Of a stretch of 64,000 bases of DNA, positions 40,928 to 49,862 are shown in pieces. The stretch comes from Palsa-504 sp963767565 (GTDB lineage Bacteria > Actinomycetota > Actinomycetes > Streptosporangiales > Streptosporangiaceae): assembly GCA_963767565.1 (NCBI GenBank), contig CAVYEG010000004.1, forward strand, positions 62,001 to 126,000. Reading direction: 5' to 3'. Positions within the stretch are counted from its first letter, which is position 1, and each line of letters begins with the position of its first letter. Under the pieces are notes generated by a model. It was not told where the DNA came from. It saw nothing but the letters and a program-made list of their open reading frames with translations, and made no database searches. A program made the translations under genes and the position numbers.

Positions 40928-41876
40928 CCGCGTTTAACCAGGGCGTCCCGTTCGGCCCGGCCACGATGGCCTCGATCGAGCCAGCCACGTGCGCCGGCAG
41001 GGCCGCCTCGCCCGGTATGACGCGGCCCTTCTTGGCTCGGCTGGCGAACCACTGGACCAGGTGCCGGTAGCACTGCCGCCGGTCCGCGGCCGGCAGCGGC
41101 GCGCGGTGGATCGCCCGGGCGAACGCCCAGATGTATTCGTAGTACAGCCGGACCGCCGGATGGCGCAGCCGGCTGGCCCGGCGCGGGTCCATGTTGGCGC
41201 AGCGGCTCCGTATCGTCGGATGCGCCCGCTGCGCGCGCTGGGGATGATCCCGGCGGAAGTAGAGCCAGTCCGGGACCTGGTAAAAGCGGCCATGAAGGCC
41301 CAGTTCGGCGATGATCGTGCGGTCCGCGTGGTGATAGCTCTCCTTCATCGCCGTACGGCGCAGCACCTCGGTCCTGATGACGCCGTAGTCGTCGTCACCC
41401 CCGCTGCCGAACAGCAGGCTCCGGAAGCGCTCCGGCGCGCTGGCGGAGGACGTGTTGAGCGGGTATCTGTACGCGTGGGTCACCGTGCCCGAGCCGTCGA
41501 TCCGCGCGCTCCAGGAATGCGCCAGCACCACATCCGGGTACTGATCGAGCGCATCGACACAGCGTTCGATCAGCTCGCGGGCGTACAGGTCATCGCCCGC
41601 CGCCCACTTGAACAGCTCACCCCGCGCCTGCTCGACGACCACGTTGTGGTTCGGGGCGAGCCCGATGTTGGCCGGCTGGCGGATGTAGCGCACCCGCGAG
41701 TCCAGCTGCGCGTAGCGCTGGCAGATGTCAGCGGTGCCATCGGTCGATGCGTTGTCGGAAATAATCAGCTCGAAATCCTGGTAGGTCTGGCCGAGCAAGG
41801 CATCGAGTGACTCAGCGAGGTACATCTCGCCGTTATAGACCGGCAGCCCAATGGTGAGCCTGGGCGCCGTGCTCAC
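40860..41876 (-). CDS. Glycosyltransferase family 2
   Basis: A 338-residue inverting GT-A enzyme. The nucleotide-binding start is LTIGLPVYNGEMYLAESLDALLGQ, followed by FELIISDNASTDGT and the metal motif region KWAAGDDLYAREL. A C-terminal part carries WLYFRRDHPQRAQRAHP. The GTG at 41876 has no strong ribosome site but begins exactly at the conserved block. The 3' end (about 20 codons) runs into the convergent methyltransferase gene, so the two messages are complementary there. It adds a sugar to the repeat unit; donor and linkage unknown. Confidence 0.87.
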   Translation of the reverse strand: MSTAPRLTIGLPVYNGEMYLAESLDALLGQTYQDFELIISDNASTDGTADICQRYAQLDSRVRYIRQPANIGLAPNHNVVVEQARGELFKWAAGDDLYARELIERCVDALDQYPDVVLAHSWSARIDGSGTVTHAYRYPLNTSSASAPERFRSLLFGSGGDDDYGVIRTEVLRRTAMKESYHHADRTIIAELGLHGRFYQVPDWLYFRRDHPQRAQRAHPTIRSRCANMDPRRASRLRHPAVRLYYEYIWAFARAIHRAPLPAADRRQCYRHLVQWFASRAKKGRVIPGEAALPAHVAGSIEAIVAGPNGTPWLNAVSSLWPRAISGSPQYAHTRFRC

Positions 41877-41986
41877 TGTACCCGTGCCTTGTCTGCAGAC
41901 ACCCTGAAGGAAGCCTGAACATCGATAGCCTTGGGCCGCATTGCTTCTCCGGATTCTGCCGTATCGGGGCCCAGGCCACCGACCGA

Positions 41987-42805
41987 TCACTTGCCCCAGG
42001 CCACTCCGATGCCGTCTCCGGGCCACCAGTGGCGGCGCGGCTGCTCCTTGAAGAACAGGTAATGCCGTCCGGTCCGTTCGGCCCATTCGGAAAGGGCCGA
42101 TGAGTCGTGGGCGTTGTCGGACATGACGATGGCGCCGGGCCGCAGGTTCGGCTCGACCGCGGCGAGTTCGCTGTTCTCGTACTCGTACGTGTGCAGGCTG
42201 TCGTGCAGGAACATGCCGACATCCGGCAACGAGGCGAGCTCGTCGACCGAGCTCCCGATCCGGCAGTCGACGACGCTCGCCCACGGCTCGGTGATGAGGT
42301 ACCCGGCGTCGGCGTCGACGTCGATGGTGGTCAGGTGGCCGTGCCCGTTGCGCAGCAGGGCGGCGGCGATGATGCAGGAGCCGAGGCCCAGATGGGTGCC
42401 GGTCTCCACCACGTGCTCCGGCTCGGTCGCCCGGACCAGGGCGTACCAGCCGGCCCGGCGCCCCCAGTGCGGTTCGGCCGGGTGGACGCTCTTGAACGGG
42501 TTGACCGACATCCGCTGGGTGAGCGCGCTGATCAGGTCCTCGTCCTTCTCCAGTTCCTGCATCCAGGCCCGGACCTGCCCGATCTCGGCCCCGGTGACCG
42601 CGGCCACGAACCAGCACAGCTGCTCCAGGTTGCGGTCCTCCAGGTCATAGGAATAGTTGTGCCGTTCGCGCTCGTGCACCAGCCAGTCGATCGACCGTCC
42701 GATGAGGCGGGCGTCGTAACGCGCCACCGCCATCGTCCGCAGTGGCAGCGCGGCGCCCCGGCCGAACGGCGAGGCGGCGAGGCGGCGCCGCAGATTCGAT
42801 TGCAT
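41987..42805 (-). CDS. Class I SAM-methyltransferase (Methyltransf_24/TylF-like)
   Basis: A 272-residue methyltransferase. After a helical N-terminus comes the SAM loop VVETGTHLGLGSCIIAAALL (about residue 140), then LTTIDVDADAGY, and the metal-type motif LHDSLHTYEYENSELAAVEPNLRPGAIVMSDNAHDS. Acidic plus histidine residues there resemble Mg-dependent TylF/macrocin O-methyltransferases, suggesting sugar O-methylation. The first 274 bp lie inside the run-on end of the upstream GT4 frame. The gap to the GT2 gene (111 bp) is empty. Confidence 0.8.
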   Translation of the reverse strand: MQSNLRRRLAASPFGRGAALPLRTMAVARYDARLIGRSIDWLVHERERHNYSYDLEDRNLEQLCWFVAAVTGAEIGQVRAWMQELEKDEDLISALTQRMSVNPFKSVHPAEPHWGRRAGWYALVRATEPEHVVETGTHLGLGSCIIAAALLRNGHGHLTTIDVDADAGYLITEPWASVVDCRIGSSVDELASLPDVGMFLHDSLHTYEYENSELAAVEPNLRPGAIVMSDNAHDSSALSEWAERTGRHYLFFKEQPRRHWWPGDGIGVAWGK

Positions 42806-44052
42806 CGCTGCAGTCCTCCTAAGGACCTGTGGTCTGGCGTCTGCTCCGCGACGGGCCGCCCCTGCACCGGGTACGTCATCGCGAAGCTGTAGATCTCGAG
42901 CAGGTGCTTGAGGCTGTCGTCCGGGTTGAAGTTCAGCTCATAGCTCTCCCGGGCCCGGCGCCCGTAGCCGTCGTACTTCTCCGGATCCGCGGCGACGTCG
43001 GCCACCGCGCCGGCCAGCGCGTCCGGGTCGCCCGGCCGGACCAGCACGCCGTCGGAGCCCGGCGTGATCAGCTCGGTGAACGAGCCGTGGGCCGCGGCGA
43101 TGGACGGCGTGCCCGCGGCCATGGCCTCCACCACCACCAGGCCGAACGTCTCCTCCCACACCGACGGCACCAGGACCGCGCGGGCCCGCGCGGTCAGCTC
43201 CCGGACCTGGCCGGGCGGGATGAGCCCGAGCTTGTCCACCGAGGGCCGGGCCGAGGCCCAGGCGGCCACCTCGCGGTCGAGTGAGCCGGTGCCGGCGATG
43301 GCCAGGCGCAGCCCGGGGCCGCGGGACGAGGCGAGGTACCGGTCCCAGGCCTGCATCAGCAGCGGCACGCCCTTGGCGGGCTCGAGCCGGCCGATGTAGG
43401 CCACCACCGGATCGCGCGGGACCGGTTGCCGGTCGCGGTGGGGAATCATGTTGTGCCGGACGAACACCCGGTTGGCCGGCAGGTCCAGGGTCCGGTGCAG
43501 GTCGCGCTGGGCGGCCGAGATGAACACGTAGGCCGAGACCAGCGACCGCCACGCCTTGCGGTGCGCGACGTTGGCCACGACCAGCGGCGCGGTGGCCGCG
43601 CGCGACCCGCGGTAGCATCCGTGCACGGCCGCCGGTACCGGCAGCTTGCCCAGGCAGTCGTGGCAGATCACGCCCTGGCGCATGAAGTCGCCCGGGGCGC
43701 ACATCAGCCGGTAGTTGTGCAGGGTCGTCACCACGGGCACCGACGCGTCCCGGCAGGCGTACAGCACGGAGGCGCTGACCAGCGGGAACGTGTTGTGCAC
43801 ATGGACCACGTCGGGGCGGTACCCGCGCAGTACCGCGGCCAGCTCGCGGTGGGATTCGCGGCTCCAGACCACCCGGGCGGGCAGCAGCGCCTTGCGCGCA
43901 GCGGACCAGTGCTCGATCTCGTCGCTGTCCTTCTCGAAGCGCTCGACCTCGTACCCGGCGCGCGCGAGCTCCTCGCTCTCGGAGTCCACGACGCGGTTCT
44001 CGCCGCTCGGGGTGGCCGAGCGATACCGGCTATGGACCAGCAGAACCCGCAT
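42532..44052 (-). CDS. Glycosyltransferase family 4 with run-on C-terminus
   Basis: GT-B enzyme. The real domain (about residues 1-405) has MRVLLVHSRYRSATPSGENRV, VVHVHNTFPLVSASV, TLHNYRLMCAPGDF, VAYIGRLEPAKGVPLLMQAW and the donor-site E-x7-E block WEETFGLVVVEAMAAGTPSIAA. It should end near FNPDDSLKHLLEIYSFAMTY. Instead the frame stays open for about 100 further residues of Arg/Trp/Gly-rich sequence that is just the methyltransferase gene read in the wrong frame. A lost stop codon or a base error near 42810-42840 is likely. The start overlaps the Wzy-like stop by 23 bp. Confidence 0.85.
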   Translation of the reverse strand: MRVLLVHSRYRSATPSGENRVVDSESEELARAGYEVERFEKDSDEIEHWSAARKALLPARVVWSRESHRELAAVLRGYRPDVVHVHNTFPLVSASVLYACRDASVPVVTTLHNYRLMCAPGDFMRQGVICHDCLGKLPVPAAVHGCYRGSRAATAPLVVANVAHRKAWRSLVSAYVFISAAQRDLHRTLDLPANRVFVRHNMIPHRDRQPVPRDPVVAYIGRLEPAKGVPLLMQAWDRYLASSRGPGLRLAIAGTGSLDREVAAWASARPSVDKLGLIPPGQVRELTARARAVLVPSVWEETFGLVVVEAMAAGTPSIAAAHGSFTELITPGSDGVLVRPGDPDALAGAVADVAADPEKYDGYGRRARESYELNFNPDDSLKHLLEIYSFAMTYPVQGRPVAEQTPDHRSLGGLQRCNRICGAASPPRRSAGAPRCHCGRWRWRVTTPASSDGRSTGWCTSANGTTIPMTWRTATWSSCAGSWPRSPGPRSGRSGPGCRNWRRTRT

Positions 44053-45322
44053 ACAGGGCTCCTTCCGGGGCGGGCGGGACGAGCAGCGACGCGGCCAGCG
44101 CCAGCTCGAGCAGGTACATCGAGGCGTCGCTCAGGCCGGTCTCGGTGTAGGACGTGATCAGCAGGTAGGTCACCAGGAACAGGGCCAGGGCCCGGCGGAC
44201 CCCGCGCGGCTGGAAGAAGGCGTCCACCAGGAGGAACAACAGGAACGCGGCGATGATGGTCACTCCGACCAGGCCCAGGTCCCAGTAGGCGGCCATCCAG
44301 TTGCTGTCGATGGGCAGCCCGTTGAACGCCTTGTTGGACAGGCTGAAGCCGAAGGTCATCTGCCAGAAGTCACGCGGTTCGTTGACCACCGAAGTCCAGA
44401 CGTTCGTCCGGCCGGTCAGGTTCGACAGCTCCGAGGAGTTCTCGCCGCGAGCCAGCCAGGTCGTCAGCAGGCTGGAAAACGCGATGGCGGCGACCGAGAC
44501 CGTGATGGCCACGCTGGCGAACAGCCGCCGGACCCGGACCCGGACGGCGAACATGCTCAGGCCGGCCACGAGCAGGCCGACCCCCAGCGAGATCACCTCG
44601 GTCCTGGTATGCGACAGCAGCAGCATGATCACGAGCACGGCCGAGACGGGCCCGGCGCGGCGGCCGGACATCTCACCGCAGAACCACAGCACCACCACCA
44701 GCCCGAGCGCGACCGCCGCGTAGTCCGCCACCTGCACCGGGGTGATCGGCCAGAACTCACCGGAGAGCCGGCCTTCGGCCAGGGCCCGGTGGGGCGCGAT
44801 GACCAGGCCGAGCAGCACCGAGCCCAGCACCGCCCCGAGCGACCCCAGCTGGCACTTGACCAGGAGCAGGTCGCGCCGGGCCGCGAACGGCGTGAGCAGC
44901 CAGAGGATGGCGATGAACTCGCCGAGCCGGACGGTCCGGTACAGCGTCCCGCTCAGGTGCGCCCCGAGTGAGTGCTCGTTCAGGTTGGCCGCCGAGACCA
45001 GGGCCTCGATCCACAGCAAGGTCAGCAGGCTGAGGAACACGTTCGGGCGGATGACGACCCGGCGGTTCACCGACCAGGCCAGGAGCAGCGCGGCGGGCAG
45101 CGAGCCCTGGGTCATGACCTGCCCGATCTTCGACGGGATCGGGATGATCAGCGGCAGCTGATTCCAGGTGCCCTTGTAGAAGGTCAGGACGTTGAGGAAG
45201 ACCAAGCCCCAGGCCAGAGCGATCCGGAGCCGGATCAGGCGGTCGTTATCTTCCGCCGGGCGCGCCTGCCGGGCGGCCCGGCGGCCCTGGAAGGAGAGGA
45301 CCCTGGTTGTCGTCGTGGTCAT
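44030..45322 (-). CDS. O-antigen ligase/polymerase-family membrane protein (Wzy-like)
   Basis: A 430-residue polytopic protein with about 11 hydrophobic spans. The large extracellular loop near the middle-to-end (FSSLLTTWLARGENSSELSN, LTGRTNVWTSVVN, WQMTFGFSLSNKAFNGLPIDSNW) carries the LTGRTxxW pattern typical of the Wzy_C/WaaL superfamily. It polymerises repeat units or ligates the finished glycan outside the membrane. It starts at ATG 45322, 18 bp after the Wzz-like stop. Polymerase is favoured over ligase because Wzz-like partners sit next to it. Confidence 0.85.
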   Translation of the reverse strand: MTTTTTRVLSFQGRRAARQARPAEDNDRLIRLRIALAWGLVFLNVLTFYKGTWNQLPLIIPIPSKIGQVMTQGSLPAALLLAWSVNRRVVIRPNVFLSLLTLLWIEALVSAANLNEHSLGAHLSGTLYRTVRLGEFIAILWLLTPFAARRDLLLVKCQLGSLGAVLGSVLLGLVIAPHRALAEGRLSGEFWPITPVQVADYAAVALGLVVVLWFCGEMSGRRAGPVSAVLVIMLLLSHTRTEVISLGVGLLVAGLSMFAVRVRVRRLFASVAITVSVAAIAFSSLLTTWLARGENSSELSNLTGRTNVWTSVVNEPRDFWQMTFGFSLSNKAFNGLPIDSNWMAAYWDLGLVGVTIIAAFLLFLLVDAFFQPRGVRRALALFLVTYLLITSYTETGLSDASMYLLELALAASLLVPPAPEGALYAGSAGP

Positions 45323-45340
45323 AGCGCCGCGTATCTCTCC

Positions 45341-46990
45341 CTAGCTCAGGTCAGCAAGGCTCGTGCGGCTCTGCAGCCGGTCCGACACGCCCAGGCTCTC
45401 GTCGGCCCGGTCCGCGCCGACCAGCACCGCGGCGGTCACCGGGAGGCCGGCCAGCCGCGACATCTCCCCTACCGCCTGAACCTTGGCCCAGGACGACCGC
45501 CCGGCGGTGACCACCGCGACCGCGCCGGTGGCCCAGCTGGCCACGTAATCGGCGCCCACCGAGGGATCGAGGGTCACCAGCGTGAGCAGCAGGTCGGCGG
45601 CGGCGACGGCCTCGTGGACCGCGACGGTGAACTCCGAGCGCTGGGCGTCAGCCGAGACCCGGCCGACCGGGCCGGCCGGGGCCAGGTCGTCGCGCTGGGG
45701 GACGGCCAGGGTCAGCCGCGTGCCGCTGACCGTGACCGGGCGGACACCCGGGCCCTTGGCGTGCAGCAGAGCGGCCAGGGGCGCGCCCTCGGCCAGGTCA
45801 GCGACCACCACGTTACGTCCCTCCTGGGCGCAGGACACCGCCAGGGACACCAGGGACAGCGCCGCGACCTGGGGTTCGTCGACGGGGATGACCGCCAGGG
45901 CGGCGGTGCGGTGTCCGGCCCGCGGCAGCGCGGCGCGCAGGTACGCGGTGATCCGGCGGACCGCCGGGTGGCGCGCGGCGCCCAGCCCGCGGCGCCCCGG
46001 CCGCCACCGGCTCAGCGGTACCGGCTTCACGCTGAGCTTGACCGGGACGCCCATGGCCGTGGCCACGTCGTCGCGCCGCCGCAGCCGGTCGGACGCGATC
46101 GTCCGGACCACGACGATCGCCATGCCCAGGACCAGGCCCACGATCAGCCCGACGATGGCGTAGATGACCAGGTACTTGGTCTTCGTCAGGGGCAGCGCGA
46201 TAGCAGGGTCGAGGACCACGCTGCCGGAGATGGCGGACAGCTCACCCGTGTTGACCTTGTTCTGCTGCACCGTGTTCTGGTCGGTGGCGAGCTGGGCCTG
46301 CGCCTGGGTGAGCTGCGCCTTGAGGTTCTTCAGCTTCTGGGCCTGCTGCGGAGTCGGCGCCTCCGCCGAGACCTTGCTGATCTGGCCGTTGATCGTCGCG
46401 ACCGCCGCCTGCGCCTGGTTGAGCGTGGCCTGCAGCGTGTCCACCACGAGGTTCTGATCGGTCTCGATCTGGCGGGCATGGATCGTCAGGAACGAGGTCG
46501 CCACGGCGTTGGCCCGGCTGACCGCCTGGGCGCTGGTCTGGGCGCTCACGGTGATCTGCAGGATGCGCTGGGTGACCACGGTCACGGTGGTGGCCGCCAC
46601 GAAACTGCCGACGGTCTGCTGCACGCCCAGCTTGGCCATGGCCATCTCAGCGACCGTGCGGCTCTCCGCGATGGCCTGGTTATCGAGCACCGCGCTGGTG
46701 GGATCCTGGCCAACTTCGTAGGTGAGCAGCACCGAGGTGGTCGCCTTGGCGGGCGGCGGCTTCTTCTCGTAGTAGCCGACGCCGAGCACCATGCCCACCA
46801 GGCCCAGCGCACACCAGAAGGCCACCGTGCGGCGCAGGGCGCCGCGCAGGTAGCCCAGGCTCACCAAGGCGGTGGACGGGGCGACCGCGGGCCGGTCCTC
46901 GACCGGGTTGAAATCGTCGAACGCTCCGAGCGGCCCGGGCAGGCCGCCGTCCCCGTTCGCTGAGAACAGGATCTGATGGTCCTTGTCCAT
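45341..46990 (-). CDS. Wzz-like chain-length protein, degenerate nucleotide-binding domain (2)
   Basis: A 549-residue protein and the largest of the three Wzz-like proteins here. TM1 (VAFWCALGLVGMVLGVGYYE) is followed by an extracellular part with KATTSVLLTYEVGQDPTSAVL and a coiled coil (about 190-260: QTLN-type heptads, PQQAQKLKNLKAQLTQAQAQL). TM2 (YLVIYAIVGLIVGLVLGMAIVVV) leads to a cytoplasmic BY-kinase-like fold. At the Walker A place it reads VIPVDEPQVAALSLVSLAVS, without GK[ST], so ATP hydrolysis is doubtful. The ATG overlaps the TGA of the upstream wzz gene (TGATG). Confidence 0.83.
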   Translation of the reverse strand: MDKDHQILFSANGDGGLPGPLGAFDDFNPVEDRPAVAPSTALVSLGYLRGALRRTVAFWCALGLVGMVLGVGYYEKKPPPAKATTSVLLTYEVGQDPTSAVLDNQAIAESRTVAEMAMAKLGVQQTVGSFVAATTVTVVTQRILQITVSAQTSAQAVSRANAVATSFLTIHARQIETDQNLVVDTLQATLNQAQAAVATINGQISKVSAEAPTPQQAQKLKNLKAQLTQAQAQLATDQNTVQQNKVNTGELSAISGSVVLDPAIALPLTKTKYLVIYAIVGLIVGLVLGMAIVVVRTIASDRLRRRDDVATAMGVPVKLSVKPVPLSRWRPGRRGLGAARHPAVRRITAYLRAALPRAGHRTAALAVIPVDEPQVAALSLVSLAVSCAQEGRNVVVADLAEGAPLAALLHAKGPGVRPVTVSGTRLTLAVPQRDDLAPAGPVGRVSADAQRSEFTVAVHEAVAAADLLLTLVTLDPSVGADYVASWATGAVAVVTAGRSSWAKVQAVGEMSRLAGLPVTAAVLVGADRADESLGVSDRLQSRTSLADLS

Positions 46991-48255
46991 CACTGCATGG
47001 TCTCCGTCACTGCCGTGGTCGTGCGGATTGGCATCCGTAGTTGCCCGAGCCGGGCCAGCTGGGGAAGACGACCAGTCGTCGGGTCGTCGGGGTCCGGGTC
47101 CGCGACCAAGATGCCGGTAATGTCGCGGCCGTCGCTAGCGGCGCTGGCGGCGACCCGGGTGAGTTGCTGGGCCGTGACCGCGCCCGAGGTGACGCCCAGC
47201 ACCGTCGTGGTGGTGCGCATCGTGGCCGCGACCCGAGGTGCCCGGCCGTCGACGACCGCGACGACGACGACCAGGCCGCCGACGGGCGGCACCTCGAGGT
47301 CGGGATTGATCACGGCGAGGTCCGGCCGCCCCGGCCCACGCGGGCCCGCCGCGGCGCACGCGGCGCGCAGCGCCGCAGTGACCTTGGCATCTTGCCGGGA
47401 GTCGAGTACGAGGGTGGCCGCCAGGCCCTGCTTCGCGGCGAAGGCCGCCAGCTGCGGGCCGAGTGCGAGCGCCTTGCCGTCGCCGGCCAGCGACAGCACG
47501 GCGACCGAGGAACCGTCGCCCGGGGCCTGGCCGAGCTCGCGCAGCACCTTGCGCAGCCGCCAGGCATCGGCGGCCTCGGGCTCGTAGGTGTCGAGGAGCT
47601 TGGTCCACCCGGCGGCCTTGGCCGGATGGCTGACGCGCACCGAGGCCATGACCGGCACCCCGATCGAGTCGGCGAGCTCGTCGCGCATCCGCAGCCACCG
47701 CTGGCCGCGGCCGATGGCCAGGGCCATGATCACGCCAAGCAAGGCGCCGACCAGCACCCCCATGCCCGCGGCGTAGAACAGCCGCCAGGGGAGCGTGGTG
47801 CCCGCGGCGCTCGTCGCGGGCAGGAACATCTGGGCCGGCACCGGGGCGGTGGCCCCGTTGCCGCCCGAGGAGACGTAGGCGATGTAGCTGCGGGCCACGA
47901 CGTTGGCGGTGCCGATGGCCTGGGCGGGGGTATTGCCCTTGGCCTGGACCGTTATGATCCCGGCCACCGGTGACATGACGTGGATGCGAGTGCGCAGGGT
48001 GGCCACCGACAGGCCGCGATCGACGCCGGCTAGGGCCGAAGCGAGGACCGGCCTACTGGCGACCAGGGCGGCCTGGTTGTTGACGTTAGCCGACAGCGGG
48101 AGCGCGACCTGGACCCGGCTCTGGTAGACCGGCGGGCTGAGCACCGTGTAGACGGCGCCACCGAACAAGCCCAGCACGACGAGCGTGGCGACTAGCCACT
48201 TCAGCCGCCACACGATCTGCGCGGACCGCTTAAGGTCCAGCGCCTGCCCTTCCAT
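46990..48255 (-). CDS. Wzz-like polysaccharide co-polymerase, degenerate nucleotide-binding domain (3)
   Basis: A 421-residue paralogue of the protein at 28721-30073: same start (QALDLKRSAQIVWRLKWLV against KAVDLRRSGQIVRRHKFVV), TM1, a Wzz region with QSRVQVALP, AIGTANVVARSYIAYVSSG and TM2. The cytoplasmic domain reads VAVLSLAGDGKALALGPQLA where Walker A should be. A GK survives, but the following Ser/Thr is Ala. The ATG at 48255 has GAGG 6 nt upstream. It is the first gene of the leftward wzz - wzz - wzy - GT4 - methyltransferase - GT2 operon. The region 48256-48488 holds the divergent promoters. Confidence 0.83.
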   Translation of the reverse strand: MEGQALDLKRSAQIVWRLKWLVATLVVLGLFGGAVYTVLSPPVYQSRVQVALPLSANVNNQAALVASRPVLASALAGVDRGLSVATLRTRIHVMSPVAGIITVQAKGNTPAQAIGTANVVARSYIAYVSSGGNGATAPVPAQMFLPATSAAGTTLPWRLFYAAGMGVLVGALLGVIMALAIGRGQRWLRMRDELADSIGVPVMASVRVSHPAKAAGWTKLLDTYEPEAADAWRLRKVLRELGQAPGDGSSVAVLSLAGDGKALALGPQLAAFAAKQGLAATLVLDSRQDAKVTAALRAACAAAGPRGPGRPDLAVINPDLEVPPVGGLVVVVAVVDGRAPRVAATMRTTTTVLGVTSGAVTAQQLTRVAASAASDGRDITGILVADPDPDDPTTGRLPQLARLGQLRMPIRTTTAVTETMQ

Positions 48256-48488
48256 CTGTCCTCGTCTCGTCTTCGGCTCTCGGCTCCGGTCCGGCCGGCT
48301 CCTGTCCTGCCGCCTCGGTAATGAGAGCAATCCGCGGGCCGCTTTGATACCTGCGGACAGGACCCGGCGATTCTTGCTCGCCGGCCACGGATGTATCAGG
48401 GCCCCGGGGTTCGGGATCCCCTGGCCGACGGGATGTTTGTGCTGGTCCGCCAGCCCCGCACAGGTTAGGAAATCTGAGAGGAGAACGA

Positions 48489-49862
48489 ATGCCGGTGAGT
48501 CCCCGGATCGGACTGTTCGGGTTGATCGGTTCGGGCAATTCCGGTAACGACGCCTCTACCGAGGCGGTGCTCGAATACCTGCGGACCGCCCATCCCGAGG
48601 CGGTCGTGGATGCCATGTGCGGCGGGCCGGAGCTGGTCCGGGACCGCTACGGGATAGCTGCGGTGCCGACCTTCTGGTACCAGAAATTCGAGCAGCGCCA
48701 GAAATCCAGGCAGCGGAAGACGGCCGTGCCGACGGCCCTGCTCAAGGTGTGCGGCAAGGGCGTCGACACGTTCCGGACGGCCCGGTGGGTCCGCCGGCAC
48801 GACGCGGTGATCGTGCCCGGCGCGGGCGCGCTGGAGACCACGTTGCCGGTGCACGCCTGGGGCTTCCCTTACTCGCTGTTCGTGCTCAGCCTGTCCGGGA
48901 AGGTCTTCGGCACTAAGGTGGCGCTGGTCAGCGTGGGTGCCGACGAGATCGGCAAGCGGATCACCCGGTGGCTGTCCAACTCGACCGCCCGGCTGGTCAG
49001 CTACCGGTCTTACCGGGACGGTTTCTCCTGGGACACGATGCGGCAGCGCGGCGTCGACACCTCCGCGGACCCGGTCTACCCGGACCTGGTCTTCGGCGTT
49101 CCGGTGCCGTCCTACGCTCCGGGCGACCCGCAGCTCGTCGGCGTGGGCGTGATGGCCTATCACGGCGGAAACGACGACCGCCAGCAGGCGGACCAGATTC
49201 ACGCCGCTTACACCGAGAGCGTGACCCGCTTCATCCGGTGGCTGATCGACGGTGGTTACCGGGTCCGCCTGTTCGGCGGCGACGCGAAGTTCGACCTCGA
49301 TATCGCCGGACAGATCGTGGCCGCCGTGCGCCGTCAATCGCCGGACCTGGACGGTTCGGCTCTCACCGTGGCAGCGGCCGCCAGCTACGCGGAACTCATG
49401 CAGGCCATGGCGCCGTGCGGGATCGTGGTAGCCACGCGTTACCACAACGTGATGTGCGCCCTCAAGCTCTGCAAGCCCACCATCTCGCTGGGTTACTCAC
49501 GCAAGTTCGTCGCGTTGATGCAGAGCATGGGGCTGGCCGAGTTCGCCTTGTCGGCCAGCTCGCCGGACGCGGACCAGCTCATCGCGCTGTTCAAGGAGAC
49601 CGAGAACCGTCAGGCGGAACTCCGGCAGCAGCTGGCAGAGCGCAACGCGGCCAACCGGCAGAGCCTGGACGACCAGTTCGCCGAGCTGTCCGCGCTGCTC
49701 TTCCCGGGCCGCAAGCCCGCCACCGCCCCGCCCCGCGACGAGTTCGCTCGTGCGCCGGGCGCCGGCGACCCGGCCGGGTTATCTGGCGGCCGCCCGGCCC
49801 GGCGCGTTGTCCGGAAATGTCCCCCGCGGGAGATCCTTAACGCGAGACCATCGACCGCATGA
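48489..49862 (+). CDS. Polysaccharide pyruvyl transferase family protein
   Basis: A 457-residue protein of the WcaK/CsaB family, which transfers pyruvate from phosphoenolpyruvate to a sugar, giving an acidic ketal. It opens RIGLFGLIGSGNSGNDASTEAVLEYL, the usual nucleotide-like start, and has DAVIVPGAGALE, DPVYPDLVFG and GVGVMAYHGGN. The conserved basic stretch is VVATRYHNVMCALKLCKPTISLGY. The last about 55 residues are a Pro/Arg-rich tail of low conservation. The ATG has GAGGAG 8 nt upstream. Its stop overlaps the start of the next gene (ATGA). Confidence 0.88.
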   Translation: MPVSPRIGLFGLIGSGNSGNDASTEAVLEYLRTAHPEAVVDAMCGGPELVRDRYGIAAVPTFWYQKFEQRQKSRQRKTAVPTALLKVCGKGVDTFRTARWVRRHDAVIVPGAGALETTLPVHAWGFPYSLFVLSLSGKVFGTKVALVSVGADEIGKRITRWLSNSTARLVSYRSYRDGFSWDTMRQRGVDTSADPVYPDLVFGVPVPSYAPGDPQLVGVGVMAYHGGNDDRQQADQIHAAYTESVTRFIRWLIDGGYRVRLFGGDAKFDLDIAGQIVAAVRRQSPDLDGSALTVAAAASYAELMQAMAPCGIVVATRYHNVMCALKLCKPTISLGYSRKFVALMQSMGLAEFALSASSPDADQLIALFKETENRQAELRQQLAERNAANRQSLDDQFAELSALLFPGRKPATAPPRDEFARAPGAGDPAGLSGGRPARRVVRKCPPREILNARPSTA

